Position numbers and translations under genes: made by a program. 64,000 nucleotides of DNA, from contig JAEWET010000036.1 in the NCBI GenBank assembly GCA_023389195.1, forward strand, positions 1-64,000, written 5' to 3'. The notes beneath the pieces are model-generated. The model saw only the letters and a list, made by a program, of their open reading frames with translations. It was not told the DNA's origin and searched no databases. Source of the stretch: Aliihoeflea sp023389195 (lineage in GTDB: Bacteria > Pseudomonadota > Alphaproteobacteria > Rhizobiales > Rhizobiaceae). Shown here in pieces: positions 1-7,847 of this stretch (positions are counted from its first letter, which is position 1; every line of letters starts with the position of its first letter).

Positions 1-2
1 AA

Positions 3-248
3 CTGAAGGTTGACGAGAACGCCCTGATGGCTCGTATCGAGAAGCGCGCCGCCGAGACTGTCGCCGCTGGCGGCGCCGTGCGCGCCGACGACAATCCGGA
101 AGCCTTCAAGAAGCGCCTCGTCGCGTATCGCGAGCAGACCGCGCCTGTGTCGGCCTATTACGCCTCCAAGGGCGCGCTGAAGCAGGTGGACGGTATGGCG
201 TCCATCGACGACGTGACCAAGGCCATCGACGCCGCTCTGGCGGGCTGA
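3..248 (+). CDS. adk: Adenylate kinase, C-terminal part (5' end outside window)
   Basis: The first 82 codons visible read as the C-terminus of adenylate kinase, which interconverts ATP, AMP and ADP in the cytoplasm. The visible part covers the end of the CORE domain: a positively charged helix (EKRAAE), the segment DDNPEAFKKRLVAYREQT, which resembles the conserved DDxxExxxxRLxxYxxxT block after the LID, and the closing helix ending in DAALAG. Gene order (adk directly before rpsM, rpsK, rpoA, rplQ) is the usual one at the end of the alphaproteobacterial ribosomal protein region and supports the call. The start and the P-loop are upstream of the window. Confidence 0.9.
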   Translation: MKVDENALMARIEKRAAETVAAGGAVRADDNPEAFKKRLVAYREQTAPVSAYYASKGALKQVDGMASIDDVTKAIDAALAG

Positions 249-257
249 AGCGAACTC

Positions 258-282
258 GCCGGAAAGGCGCAGCTTTTCCGGC
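258..282 (+). terminator. Hairpin after adk, weak terminator or processing site
   Basis: An 8-bp inverted repeat, GCCGGAAA and TTTCCGGC, encloses an 9-base loop just after the adk stop. There is no T-tract behind it, so it may be an attenuator or RNA-processing stem rather than a full intrinsic terminator. It stands directly before the candidate rpsM promoter. Confidence 0.4.
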
Positions 283-291
283 ACATGCGTG

Positions 292-320
292 TTGACTCTT
301 TGGCCATGTTGGCCTAGTAG
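292..320 (+). promoter_or_regulatory. Candidate promoter for rpsM-rpsK-rpoA-rplQ
   Basis: TTGACT (292-297) and TAGTAG (315-320) are separated by exactly 17 bases and lie after the adk hairpin. This fits a housekeeping sigma-70 promoter for the downstream ribosomal protein/RNA polymerase alpha genes and would give a leader of about 135 bases. The -10 is a weak match. Confidence 0.4.
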
Positions 321-370
321 CGCGCATCCATAGAGACGCAAGCGTCCCGGAGCCTTCTTCACGAAGGGTC

Positions 371-416
371 GGGGCGATTTTGCGTTTCGCCCCCGCAAGG
401 GCCGGCCTCCACCGGC
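371..416 (+). promoter_or_regulatory. rpsM leader with two hairpins
   Basis: Two successive stems lie in the rpsM 5' leader: GGGGCGA (371-377) with TCGCCCC (387-393), and GCCGG (401-405) with CCGGC (412-416). Ribosomal protein operons are often controlled by a product binding the leader; whether this leader does so is inference only. Confidence 0.3.
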
Positions 417-463
417 GCGGGGTAATCCCAACGCTGCATTGCAGCATCACATGGAGACGGCCT

Positions 464-832
464 GTGGCCCGTATTGCTGGCGTAAACATTCCCACCAACA
501 AGCGCGTCATCATCGCGCTTCAGTACATCCACGGCATTGGCGCCAAGAATGCCGAGGAGATCTGCGAGAAGGTGAACATCCCGGCCGAGCGCCGCGTGTC
601 CCAACTCACCGACGCTGAAGTGCTCCAGATCCGCGAGACCATCGACCGCGACTATCTCGTGGAAGGCGATCTGCGCCGCGAAGTCGCGATCAACATCAAG
701 CGTTTGATGGACCTCGGCTGCTACCGCGGCCTGCGTCACCGTCGTTCGCTGCCGGTTCGCGGTCAGCGCACGCACACCAACGCCCGCACCCGCAAGGGTC
801 CGGCGAAGGCCATTCAGGGCAAGAAGAAGTAA
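464..832 (+). CDS. rpsM: 30S ribosomal protein S13
   Basis: The 122-residue product is small-subunit protein S13, which sits in the head of the 30S subunit and contacts the P-site tRNA and the 50S subunit. It begins ARIAGVNIP and shows the helix-two-turn-helix core (IHGIGAKNAEEIC) and the basic C-terminal tail with GLRHRRSLPVRGQRT that binds 16S rRNA. The start is a GTG; upstream in-frame sequence does not resemble S13, and 122 residues is the normal alphaproteobacterial length. It heads the rpsM-rpsK-rpoA-rplQ group, and a repeat-rich 162-base gap separates it from rpsK. Confidence 0.97.
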   Translation: MARIAGVNIPTNKRVIIALQYIHGIGAKNAEEICEKVNIPAERRVSQLTDAEVLQIRETIDRDYLVEGDLRREVAINIKRLMDLGCYRGLRHRRSLPVRGQRTHTNARTRKGPAKAIQGKKK

Positions 833-835
833 TTC

Positions 836-942
836 GGAGGGGAGTAGGGGAGTAGGGGAGTAAGGGAGTATGTGTTGACGTTCCGGCCAGGCCGCGACGT
901 TCCACCTACTCCCCTAACGACCTACTCCCTTACTCCCCTTCC
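836..942. repeat. Inverted GGGAGTA repeats between rpsM and rpsK
   Basis: The left arm (837-870) consists of four iterated GGGAGTA-type units of 7-8 bases; the right arm (905-942) carries the same units in reverse complement (TACTCCC). Together they could form a long imperfect hairpin with a loop of about 34 bases. Short iterated units of this kind occur dispersed in some Hyphomicrobiales genomes (from memory, not checked). The copy lies inside an operon of essential genes, so it would be transcribed with them. Confidence 0.75.
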
Positions 943-994
943 AAGGTGGAGCCGCTGGCATTACGGCGGCGAAGAGATCATCGAAAGGAAGACC

Positions 995-1384
995 ATGGCC
1001 AAGGAAGCCGGACGCGTCCGCCGTCGCGAACGCAAGAACATCTCGACGGGCATCGCGCACGTCAACTCGACCTTCAACAACACCATGATCACCATCACCG
1101 ACGCGCAGGGCAATGCGATTGCCTGGTCGTCGGCCGGTGCCCAGGGCTTCAAGGGTTCGCGCAAGTCGACCCCGTTCGCCGCGCAGGTCGCTGCCGAAGA
1201 TTGCGCCAAGAAGGCGCAGGAGCACGGCATGCGCACGCTCGAGGTCGAGGTCTGCGGACCGGGCTCGGGTCGTGAGTCGGCTCTTCGCGCGCTTCAGGCC
1301 GCGGGCTTCATGATCACGTCCATCCGCGACGTGACGCCGATCCCGCACAATGGCTGCCGCCCGCGCAAGAAGCGCCGCGTCTAA
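995..1384 (+). CDS. rpsK: 30S ribosomal protein S11
   Basis: The 129-residue protein S11 lies on the platform of the 30S subunit near the mRNA exit. Family signatures are visible: the conserved AHVNSTFNNT block, the GSRKSTPFAAQ segment, the glycine-rich PGSGRE turn, and the C-terminal DVTPIPHNGCRPRKKRRV. The ATG start follows an AAAGGAAG ribosome binding site. It is followed by rpoA after about 100 bases, as in other alphaproteobacteria. Confidence 0.97.
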   Translation: MAKEAGRVRRRERKNISTGIAHVNSTFNNTMITITDAQGNAIAWSSAGAQGFKGSRKSTPFAAQVAAEDCAKKAQEHGMRTLEVEVCGPGSGRESALRALQAAGFMITSIRDVTPIPHNGCRPRKKRRV

Positions 1385-1483
1385 TTCATCATCATCGCAT
1401 GAGCGCCGTTCGCGGCGCTCCTCTGCGTTTTCCAGATTGCCCGTCACGATTGGATGGTGGCGGGGAAACGGAAGGAACCCGGA

Positions 1484-2494
1484 ATGATCCAGAAAAACTG
1501 GCAGGAACTCATCAAGCCGAACAAGGTCGAGTTCAAGTCCAAAGGCCGCACCATGACCACGCTCGTCGCCGAGCCGCTGGAGCGTGGTTTCGGCCTGACG
1601 CTCGGCAACGCGCTTCGCCGCGTGCTTCTATCGTCGCTGCGCGGTGCGGCCGTCACGGCCGTCCAGATCGATGGCGTGCTGCATGAATTCTCGTCGATCG
1701 CGGGCGTCCGCGAGGACGTGACCGACATCGTTCTCAACATCAAGGAAATCGCCATCCGCATGGAAGGCGAGGGCCCCAAGCGCATGGTCGTGCGCAAGCA
1801 GGGTCCGGGCGTCGTGGTTGCCGGCGACATCCAGACCGTCGGCGATGTCGAGATCCTGAACCCCGACCACGTGATCTGCACGCTCGACGAGGGCGCGGAG
1901 ATCCGCATGGAGTTCACGGTCGACGCGGGCAAGGGCTACGTGCCTGCCGAGCGCAACCGCGCCGAAGACGCGCCGATCGGGCTCATCCCGGTCGACAGCC
2001 TCTACTCGCCGGTCCGCAAGGTGTCGTACAAGGTCGAGAACACCCGCGAGGGCCAGGTTCTCGATTATGACAAGCTCACCATGCAGCTCGAGACGGACGG
2101 TTCGATCTCCGGCGAGGACGCAGTGGCTTTTGCTGCGCGCATCCTGCAGGACCAGCTCGGCCTCTTCGTCAATTTCGAGGAGCCGCAGAAGGAAGTCGCT
2201 TCGGAGCAGGTCACCGAGCTCGCCTTCAACCCGGCGCTCCTGAAGAAGGTCGACGAGCTGGAGCTTTCGGTCCGCTCGGCCAACTGTCTGAAGAACGACA
2301 ACATCGTCTATATCGGCGACCTGATCCAGAAGACGGAGGCGGAAATGCTCCGCACGCCGAATTTCGGACGCAAGTCGTTGAACGAGATCAAGGAAGTTCT
2401 CGCCTCGATGGGTCTCCATCTGGGCATGGAAGTGGCCGACTGGCCGCCGGAGAACATCGACGATCTCGCCAAGCGCTACGAAGATCAGTATTGA
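1484..2494 (+). CDS. rpoA: DNA-directed RNA polymerase subunit alpha
   Basis: The alpha subunit (336 residues) dimerises to nucleate RNA polymerase assembly; its C-terminal domain binds UP elements and activators. The N-terminal assembly domain covers roughly residues 1-230 (RGFGLTLGNALRRVLLSS near residue 25-45), followed by a flexible linker and the C-terminal domain from about residue 250, with the helix-hairpin-helix segment around NFGRKSLNEIKE. I place the start at the ATG of MIQKNWQELI, which matches alphaproteobacterial orthologues; an in-frame ATG 30 bases earlier lacks similarity. It is co-oriented with rpsK and rplQ. Confidence 0.97.
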   Translation: MIQKNWQELIKPNKVEFKSKGRTMTTLVAEPLERGFGLTLGNALRRVLLSSLRGAAVTAVQIDGVLHEFSSIAGVREDVTDIVLNIKEIAIRMEGEGPKRMVVRKQGPGVVVAGDIQTVGDVEILNPDHVICTLDEGAEIRMEFTVDAGKGYVPAERNRAEDAPIGLIPVDSLYSPVRKVSYKVENTREGQVLDYDKLTMQLETDGSISGEDAVAFAARILQDQLGLFVNFEEPQKEVASEQVTELAFNPALLKKVDELELSVRSANCLKNDNIVYIGDLIQKTEAEMLRTPNFGRKSLNEIKEVLASMGLHLGMEVADWPPENIDDLAKRYEDQY

Positions 2495-2532
2495 GGCTTT
2501 GTGCCTCGCATCAAATGTGAAGGAGCAAGCTC

Positions 2533-2964
2533 ATGCGCCACGGAAATTCCGGCCGTAAGCTGAACCGTACCGCCAGCCACCGCAAGGCCATGTTCGCCAA
2601 CATGGCTGCGTCCCTCATCGAGCACGAGCAGATCGTGACGACCCTGCCGAAGGCGAAGGAACTTCGCCCGATCGTGGAAAAGCTCGTCACGCTCGGCAAG
2701 CGCGGTGACCTGCACGCCCGTCGTCAGGTCATCTCGTCGACCCGTTCGGAAGCCGCTGCCAAGCGTCTCTTCGACGACATCGCGCCGCGCTATGCCGACC
2801 GTCACGGCGGCTATTTGCGCATCATGAAGGCCGGCTTCCGCCACGGCGACAATGCCGCCATGGCCGTCATCGAGTTCGTCGATCGCGACGTCGACGCCAA
2901 GGGCGCCGCCGACCGCGCCCGCGTCGAGGCTGAAGAAGCCAACCGCGAGAGCGAAGCCGCATAA
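2533..2964 (+). CDS. rplQ: 50S ribosomal protein L17
   Basis: The 143-residue large-subunit protein L17 starts MRHGNSGRKLNRTASHR, the standard family N-terminus, and contains the conserved HEQIVTTLPKAKELRP stretch. It is longer than the roughly 127 residues of E. coli L17 because of an acidic, Ala/Glu-rich tail (from about residue 120), as is usual for this order. The ribosome binding site AAGGAG precedes the ATG. It is the last gene of the group; an intrinsic terminator follows within 30 bases. Confidence 0.97.
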   Translation: MRHGNSGRKLNRTASHRKAMFANMAASLIEHEQIVTTLPKAKELRPIVEKLVTLGKRGDLHARRQVISSTRSEAAAKRLFDDIAPRYADRHGGYLRIMKAGFRHGDNAAMAVIEFVDRDVDAKGAADRARVEAEEANRESEAA

Positions 2965-2993
2965 GCCACGGCCCTTGGGTCGATCGCATGTAA

Positions 2994-3021
2994 AAAACCC
3001 GCCGAGCGATCGGCGGGTTTT
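2994..3021. terminator. Bidirectional intrinsic terminator after rplQ
   Basis: AAAACCCGCCG (2994-3004), a 6-base loop, and CGGCGGGTTTT (3011-3021) form an 11-bp perfect stem with A and T tracts at both ends. It can stop rplQ transcripts and those of the convergent MFS gene. Confidence 0.9.
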
Positions 3022-3044
3022 ATGCGTTCCGGAGGTCGTTTGGA

Positions 3045-4262
3045 CTACGCAGTCGCGGCGTAGGCGCGGCCTTCCATGCGCGATCCGACTGCCCAGAATA
3101 TCAGCGCCACAGTCGCCACCGCCGCGAGCACCAGGAACGCATTCGCATAGCCGTAATGCGCGGCGATGTATCCGCCCAGCGCGGGGCTCAGGGCCGAGCC
3201 GACATTGTGCATGGTCATCACGCCGCCGATGCCCAGATTGACGTGCCCCGTTCCGCGCAGGATGCGCGCGACCATGCCGGGCGTCGCGACGCCGAGAAGA
3301 CCCGCGCCGACGCCGTCCAGCATCTGGACGGGGATCAACGCCCACGGATTGTCCCAGTAGCCGGCGATGAGGCCGCGAATGGGCAGCGCGATCAGCGCAA
3401 CCATGACGACGATTCCAAAGCCGCGCCTTTGCGCGACCCACGCGGCGAGGAGCGCCATCGGGATCATCTTTCCCTGCGCGATGATGATGGTCGCCGACGT
3501 GTAGGCGCTCGGATCGGCGAGCCCGCGCGAGACGACCGATTGCGACAGAAGTGGCAGCATCGCGGCATTGCCGAAATGAAAGAGGAAGATCGTGATGCCG
3601 AACAGGACGAGCGCGCGGGATTTCAGCAACATGCCGATGCTGGAGGGTTCGCGGTTCTGGTGCTGCGCGGATGGCTCAAGCCCGCGCGCCACGTCGTGGT
3701 CGATCTCGGACGGCTCGATCATGTAGACGCTGACGATCGAGGTGATCGCCAGGATGATCATCAGGACGAAGACCGCGATCAGGCCGAAGACATAGCCGAA
3801 CGTGCCGGCGAGGATTGCTGAAATCACGTTTCCGCCGTGGTTCCAGGCCTGGTTCTGGCCGAGCTGGCGGGCGAGGCCGGTCTGGCCGACCAGTCCGAGC
3901 GTCAGCCCGGCAATGGCGGGCGCGATGATCGCCGCGAAAACGCTGGTGCCGATCTGCGATCCCGCGACGACCCAGAAGTCGGTGCTGATGAGCAGCGCCA
4001 ATGTTCCAAGAATGATCAGACCCGCCGCAGCCGCGATGATGGTGCGCTTGAACCGCGTCGCGTCGACGAGCGCGCCGAGCGGCGTCGTCGCCAGCATGCC
4101 GGCCAGGCCGCCAAGCGTCATGACATAGCCGATCTCGTCGGCCGCCCAGCCATGGCCGATGAGAAAGACCCCGAGAAACGGACCGAGCCCGTCGCGGACG
4201 TCGGCGAGTGAGAAATTCATGGCGCTGAGCGCCCGGATGGAGCGTCGTGAGGGGTTCTGCAT
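3045..4262 (-). CDS. MFS transporter
   Basis: A 405-residue integral membrane protein of the major facilitator superfamily, with about 12 hydrophobic segments in two bundles separated by a hydrophilic loop (about residues 185-210, EPSEIDHDVARGLEPS). The loop between TM2 and TM3 (GALVDATRFKR) is a degenerate form of the MFS A-motif. Substrate cannot be read from the sequence; the overall type resembles proton-driven drug or sugar-phosphate efflux pumps. It is last in a minus-strand run map-radC-DUF486-MFS and ends facing rplQ at a shared terminator. Confidence 0.85.
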   Translation of the reverse strand: MQNPSRRSIRALSAMNFSLADVRDGLGPFLGVFLIGHGWAADEIGYVMTLGGLAGMLATTPLGALVDATRFKRTIIAAAAGLIILGTLALLISTDFWVVAGSQIGTSVFAAIIAPAIAGLTLGLVGQTGLARQLGQNQAWNHGGNVISAILAGTFGYVFGLIAVFVLMIILAITSIVSVYMIEPSEIDHDVARGLEPSAQHQNREPSSIGMLLKSRALVLFGITIFLFHFGNAAMLPLLSQSVVSRGLADPSAYTSATIIIAQGKMIPMALLAAWVAQRRGFGIVVMVALIALPIRGLIAGYWDNPWALIPVQMLDGVGAGLLGVATPGMVARILRGTGHVNLGIGGVMTMHNVGSALSPALGGYIAAHYGYANAFLVLAAVATVALIFWAVGSRMEGRAYAATA

Positions 4263-4291
4263 TGCGAATGTCCCTTCGGCCCGGCGGCGTC

Positions 4292-4642
4292 TTAGCCGAT
4301 CGGTCCCTTGAAGATGAAGAAGGCTCCCGCGCAGATGAGCGCGAAGCCGACGAGGTGATTGAGGGTGAGCTGTTCGCCGAGGTAGAAGACCGAGAAGACG
4401 GCGAAGACGGTCAGGGTCAGGACTTCCTGGATGGTCTTCAGTTCAGCGGCAGAGTAAACCGCATGCCCATAGCGGTTGGCGGGCACCGCGAAGCAGTACT
4501 CCGCAAGCGCTATCAGCCAGCTCACGCCGATGACGATGAGCAAGGGCTTTCCGGGATATTTCAGGTGACCGTACCAGGCGAACGTCATGAAGACGTTGGA
4601 GATGGCCAGGAGGCCGATCGGCATCAGATAGGCAAATGACAT
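4292..4642 (-). CDS. DMT-type small membrane protein (DUF486 family)
   Basis: A 116-residue protein with four predicted membrane helices (MPIGLLAISNVFMTFAWYG; LLIVIGVSWLIALAEYC; IQEVLTLTVFAVFSVFYLG; HLVGFALICAGAFFIF). Length and the pattern FAWYGHLK, ALAEYCFAVPANR and FSVFYLGE fit the DUF486/DMT-family proteins, which resemble half of a drug/metabolite transporter and probably act as dimers. The substrate is unknown. It lies 29 bases upstream of the MFS gene start on the same strand, so the two may be co-transcribed. Confidence 0.75.
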   Translation of the reverse strand: MSFAYLMPIGLLAISNVFMTFAWYGHLKYPGKPLLIVIGVSWLIALAEYCFAVPANRYGHAVYSAAELKTIQEVLTLTVFAVFSVFYLGEQLTLNHLVGFALICAGAFFIFKGPIG

Positions 4643-4734
4643 GGCGGCATGTTCCGGTTCGGAAGATGCCCGTCATTAATCCCTGGTCGCCAAACCTGCT
4701 TTGAACCCGCGTTGAACGGAAACCAAACGCCAGG

Positions 4735-5523
4735 TCAGAAAAGCCGCAGGCTCTTCATGCTCGCATGCCCGTTTCGACCGATGATGATGTGATCATGCAC
4801 CGCGACCCCCAGCGGCTTGGCCGCATCGGCGATCGTCTTGGTCATCTCGATGTCCGCGCGCGATGGCGTCGGGTCGCCGGATGGGTGGTTGTGGACGAGG
4901 ATGATCGCGCTTGCCGAGAGTTCCAGCGCGCGTTTGACCACCTCGCGCGGATAGACGGGCGTGTGGTCGATCGTGCCGGTCTGCTGCACCTCGTCGGCAA
5001 TCAGCACGTTCTTCTTGTCGAGAAAAAGAATACGGAACTGCTCGCGCGTCTCGAAAGCCATCGCGGCTCTGCAATAGTCGATCACCTGGTTCCACGATCC
5101 GAGCAGTTCGCGTTTGCCGACCTGGCCCTTGGCGAAGAGGCCCCCGGCAGCGGCGACGAGCTTCAGGTCCAGCGCGGTCGATGCGCCGACGCCCTTGACC
5201 TCCGCAAGGAGCGCAGCATCGGCGCCCAGCACTTCGGCGAAAGAGCCGAACCGCGCGATGAGCGCCTTGGCCGTACCTTTGGTGTCGGCCCGCGGAATGG
5301 AGCGAAACAGAAGAAGTTCGAGCAGTTCATAGTCGGCGAGCGCGGCGGCGCCGCCTTGTTCGAAGCGCGTGCGCAGCCGGTCGCGATGGCCATGATAATG
5401 CGGCTTCTCGGCCTTCCTGCGGGCAGCCTCGGGCAGCGGTGGGATCGGAACGCCCTCGATGGCGTCGGTGAGCGGGCGTTCGGCGAAGAAACCACGCTCG
5501 TCCTCGCCCTCCGCGTCGCCCAT
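4735..5523 (-). CDS. radC: RadC-family JAB domain protein
   Basis: A 262-residue RadC protein with an N-terminal helix-hairpin-helix part (about residues 60-125) and a C-terminal MPN/JAB metalloprotease-like domain. The zinc ligands are complete: HNHPSGDPTPS at residues 211-221 followed by D224, the JAMM motif. RadC was once linked to DNA repair; its biochemical role is not settled, and related proteins act in anti-restriction and DNA uptake settings. Ten bases separate it from the upstream map gene, so the two form an operon, a common pair in this order. Confidence 0.92.
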   Translation of the reverse strand: MGDAEGEDERGFFAERPLTDAIEGVPIPPLPEAARRKAEKPHYHGHRDRLRTRFEQGGAAALADYELLELLLFRSIPRADTKGTAKALIARFGSFAEVLGADAALLAEVKGVGASTALDLKLVAAAGGLFAKGQVGKRELLGSWNQVIDYCRAAMAFETREQFRILFLDKKNVLIADEVQQTGTIDHTPVYPREVVKRALELSASAIILVHNHPSGDPTPSRADIEMTKTIADAAKPLGVAVHDHIIIGRNGHASMKSLRLF

Positions 5524-5533
5524 GCGCCGGTCC

Positions 5534-6358
5534 TCAGCTCAGGCCGGGGCGGTCGAGCCCGCCGGGCGACAGCGAAAAGATTTCGCAGCCATCCTTCGTC
5601 ACGCCCACCGTGTGCTCGTACTGGGCCGACAGCGAGCGGTCGCGCGTGACTGCGGTCCAGCCATCAGACAGAACCTTCACATGCGGGCGGCCGAGATTGA
5701 TCATCGGCTCGATGGTGAAGATCATGCCCTCGCGCATCTCCACGCCCTCGTTGGCGTTGCCGTAGTGCAGGATGTTGGGTGCGTCGTGGAACAGTCGCCC
5801 GACGCCATGCCCGCAGAAGTCGCGCACCACCGAGCAGCGCTCCGCTTCGGCAAAGGACTGGATCGCCGCGCCGATCGCGCCGGTCCGTGCGCCCGGCTTC
5901 ACGGCGGCGATGCCGCGCATCAGGCATTCATGCGTGACCTCAAGCAGTCGCTCGGCGGCGCGTTTGATCTGGCCGACCGGATACATCCGGCTCGAATCGC
6001 CGTGCCAGCCATCGACGATGTAAGTCACGTCGATATTGACGATGTCGCCCTCGCGCAGCGGCTTGGCGTCGGGAATGCCGTGGCAGACGACATGATTGAT
6101 CGAGGTGCAGGAGGCCTTGGTGTAGCCGCGATAGTTGAGCGTTGCGGGGAGCGCGCCGTGATCCATGCCGAATTCGAAGACGAAGCGGTCGATCGTCTCG
6201 GTCGTCACGCCCGGCTCGACCATGGAGGCGAGTTCATCGAGGCAGCGCGCAGTGAGCTGGCACGCCTCGCGCATGCCGGCAAAGGCGTCTTCATTGTAGA
6301 GCCGGATCTGGCCGGTGTTGCGCAGAGGGGCCGTCTCCGCGTCGAGATAGGTGACCAT
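5534..6358 (-). CDS. map: Methionine aminopeptidase, type I
   Basis: This cytoplasmic metalloenzyme (274 residues) removes the initiator methionine from nascent proteins. The five metal ligands of the pita-bread fold are present: two Asp in DIVNIDVTYIVDGWHGDSSR, His in CGHGVGRLFHDAPNI, and two Glu in IFTIEPMI and near the C-terminus (YEHTVGVT). It starts MVTYLDAETAPL and is transcribed away from an FAD oxidoreductase gene, with a 154-base intergenic region holding both promoters. radC follows immediately. Confidence 0.95.
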   Translation of the reverse strand: MVTYLDAETAPLRNTGQIRLYNEDAFAGMREACQLTARCLDELASMVEPGVTTETIDRFVFEFGMDHGALPATLNYRGYTKASCTSINHVVCHGIPDAKPLREGDIVNIDVTYIVDGWHGDSSRMYPVGQIKRAAERLLEVTHECLMRGIAAVKPGARTGAIGAAIQSFAEAERCSVVRDFCGHGVGRLFHDAPNILHYGNANEGVEMREGMIFTIEPMINLGRPHVKVLSDGWTAVTRDRSLSAQYEHTVGVTKDGCEIFSLSPGGLDRPGLS

Positions 6359-6512
6359 TTGCCGTTTACCCGCGGGCTTGTCGTCTGATTTCGGATCAGG
6401 ACAGACTTGGCATCAAGCGCGGCGGCATTCAACCCCTTGGCGCGTCGAGTTCGCCGGTCTGGAGCTTGCATTGCCGGCGCCCGCGGCTAAGCCGGTCGAA
6501 AAGGAGCATGCC

Positions 6513-7649
6513 ATGGCCGAACAATCCAATTTCGACATCTGCGTCATCGGAGCCGGTATCGCCGGTGCGTCCGTGGCGGCAGAGCTGGCCGACAAGGCAC
6601 GCGTCCTTCTCGTCGAGCGCGAGAGCCAGCCGGGCTACCATACGACCGGCCGCTCGGCGGCGCTGTTCTCCACCACTTACGGCCCCAATGTCATCCGGGC
6701 GCTGTCGCGTGCCTCCGAAATCTTCCACAACGACCCGCCTGAAGGTTTCGACCGCCCGCTTCTCACGCCCCGCGGCGCATTGATGATCGCGCGCGACGAC
6801 CAGATGGAAAGCCTCGAAGCGCTCCAGCGCGAACTGGCCGGCGCGGCGGGCGTCGAGCGCCTCGACGGGGCCGCGGCACGCGCGCTCGTCCCGCTTCTTC
6901 GCGGTGGTCATGTCGCAGCGGCCATTTTCGAGCATTTCGCGCAGGACATCGACGTGCATGCCCTCCATCAAGGCTATCTGCGCCGGTTCCGCACCCGTGG
7001 CGGCACCTTCGTCGCCAATGCCGGCGTCGATGCGATCGGGCGCGGCAGCGGCGGCTGGACGATCGAGACCGGGTCGAATGCTTTCCAGGCCACCACCATC
7101 GTCAACGCGGCCGGCGCGTGGGGCGATGTTGTCGCCGAGACAGCAGGGATTGCCCCCGTTGGTCTCGTGCCGAAGCGGCGCACCGCGGCGATGATCGCGC
7201 TGCCGGAGGGCACGAACGCGCATCACTGGCCGATGGTCATCGATATCGACGAGGAATTCTACGCCAAGCCCGATGCCGGGCGGCTCCTGATCTCCCCCGC
7301 CGACGAAACCCCGTCTGAGCCTTGCGACGCGCAGCCGGACGAGTACGACGTCGCCGTGGCTGTGGACCGCGTCGAAACCGCATTCGATATCCAGGTGCGG
7401 CGGATCGAGAACAAATGGGCGGGGCTGCGCACTTTCGCGGCCGACAAGAACCCGGTGGTCGGGTGGGGCGACGCTGGGCAAAGCTTCTTCTGGCTGGCGG
7501 GGCAGGGCGGCTACGGCATCCAGACGGCGCCGGCGCTGGCAAAACTCGCTGCCGCGCTCATTCTCGGCAAAACGCCAGAACGCGCGATCATGGACCATGG
7601 CATCGACCTGGAATCGATGTCGCCCGGCCGCGCTATGCTTCGCAAATGA
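6513..7649 (+). CDS. FAD-dependent oxidoreductase (D-amino acid oxidase/dehydrogenase-like)
   Basis: A 378-residue flavoprotein of the DAO superfamily. The N-terminal dinucleotide-binding motif GAGIAGAS starts at residue 13, followed by LLVERE (the ribose-binding acid), and TTGRSAALFSTTYG, typical of glycine/D-amino acid oxidases. A second FAD contact, VVNAAGAWGD-like (IVNAAGAWGDVVA), lies near residue 200, and GWGDAGQSFFWLAGQGGYGIQTAPA near the C-terminus completes the FAD site. The likely reaction is oxidation of an amine or amino acid; the substrate cannot be named. The ATG start has an AAAAGGAG ribosome binding site seven bases upstream. It ends convergently with tRNA-Glu. Confidence 0.85.
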   Translation: MAEQSNFDICVIGAGIAGASVAAELADKARVLLVERESQPGYHTTGRSAALFSTTYGPNVIRALSRASEIFHNDPPEGFDRPLLTPRGALMIARDDQMESLEALQRELAGAAGVERLDGAAARALVPLLRGGHVAAAIFEHFAQDIDVHALHQGYLRRFRTRGGTFVANAGVDAIGRGSGGWTIETGSNAFQATTIVNAAGAWGDVVAETAGIAPVGLVPKRRTAAMIALPEGTNAHHWPMVIDIDEEFYAKPDAGRLLISPADETPSEPCDAQPDEYDVAVAVDRVETAFDIQVRRIENKWAGLRTFAADKNPVVGWGDAGQSFFWLAGQGGYGIQTAPALAKLAAALILGKTPERAIMDHGIDLESMSPGRAMLRK

Positions 7650-7662
7650 GAAGAGGGGGTGT

Positions 7663-7737
7663 TGGTACGCCCAAGGGGAATCGAACCCCTGTTTGCGCCG
7701 TGAAAGGGCGCCGTCCTAACCGCTAGACGATGGGCGC
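7663..7737 (-). tRNA. tRNA-Glu (anticodon UUC)
   Basis: Read on the minus strand, 75 bases fold as a cloverleaf: a 7-bp acceptor stem GCGCCCA with UGGGCGU, a D-arm with AGCGGUUAGGA, an anticodon stem GCGCC/GGCGC holding the loop CUUUCAC (anticodon UUC at 7702-7704), a T-arm with GGUUCGAUUCC and an encoded CCA end at 7663-7665. The first acceptor pair is G-U. A TATAAA-like box lies about 15 bases upstream. Confidence 0.96.
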
Positions 7738-7847
7738 GTACAACGAGGCGGTTTATAATAAGCTTCGCCGGAACGCACAACCCGGCAGCACCTGTTTTTC
7801 GAACTTTTTGCGCCGAAATGCGCGTTACGCAACGTCGTGACGCGGGA

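Noticed and set aside
836..942. CRISPR-like array
   Set aside because: Units are 7-8 bases, contiguous and inverted; there are no spacers of uniform length and no cas genes.
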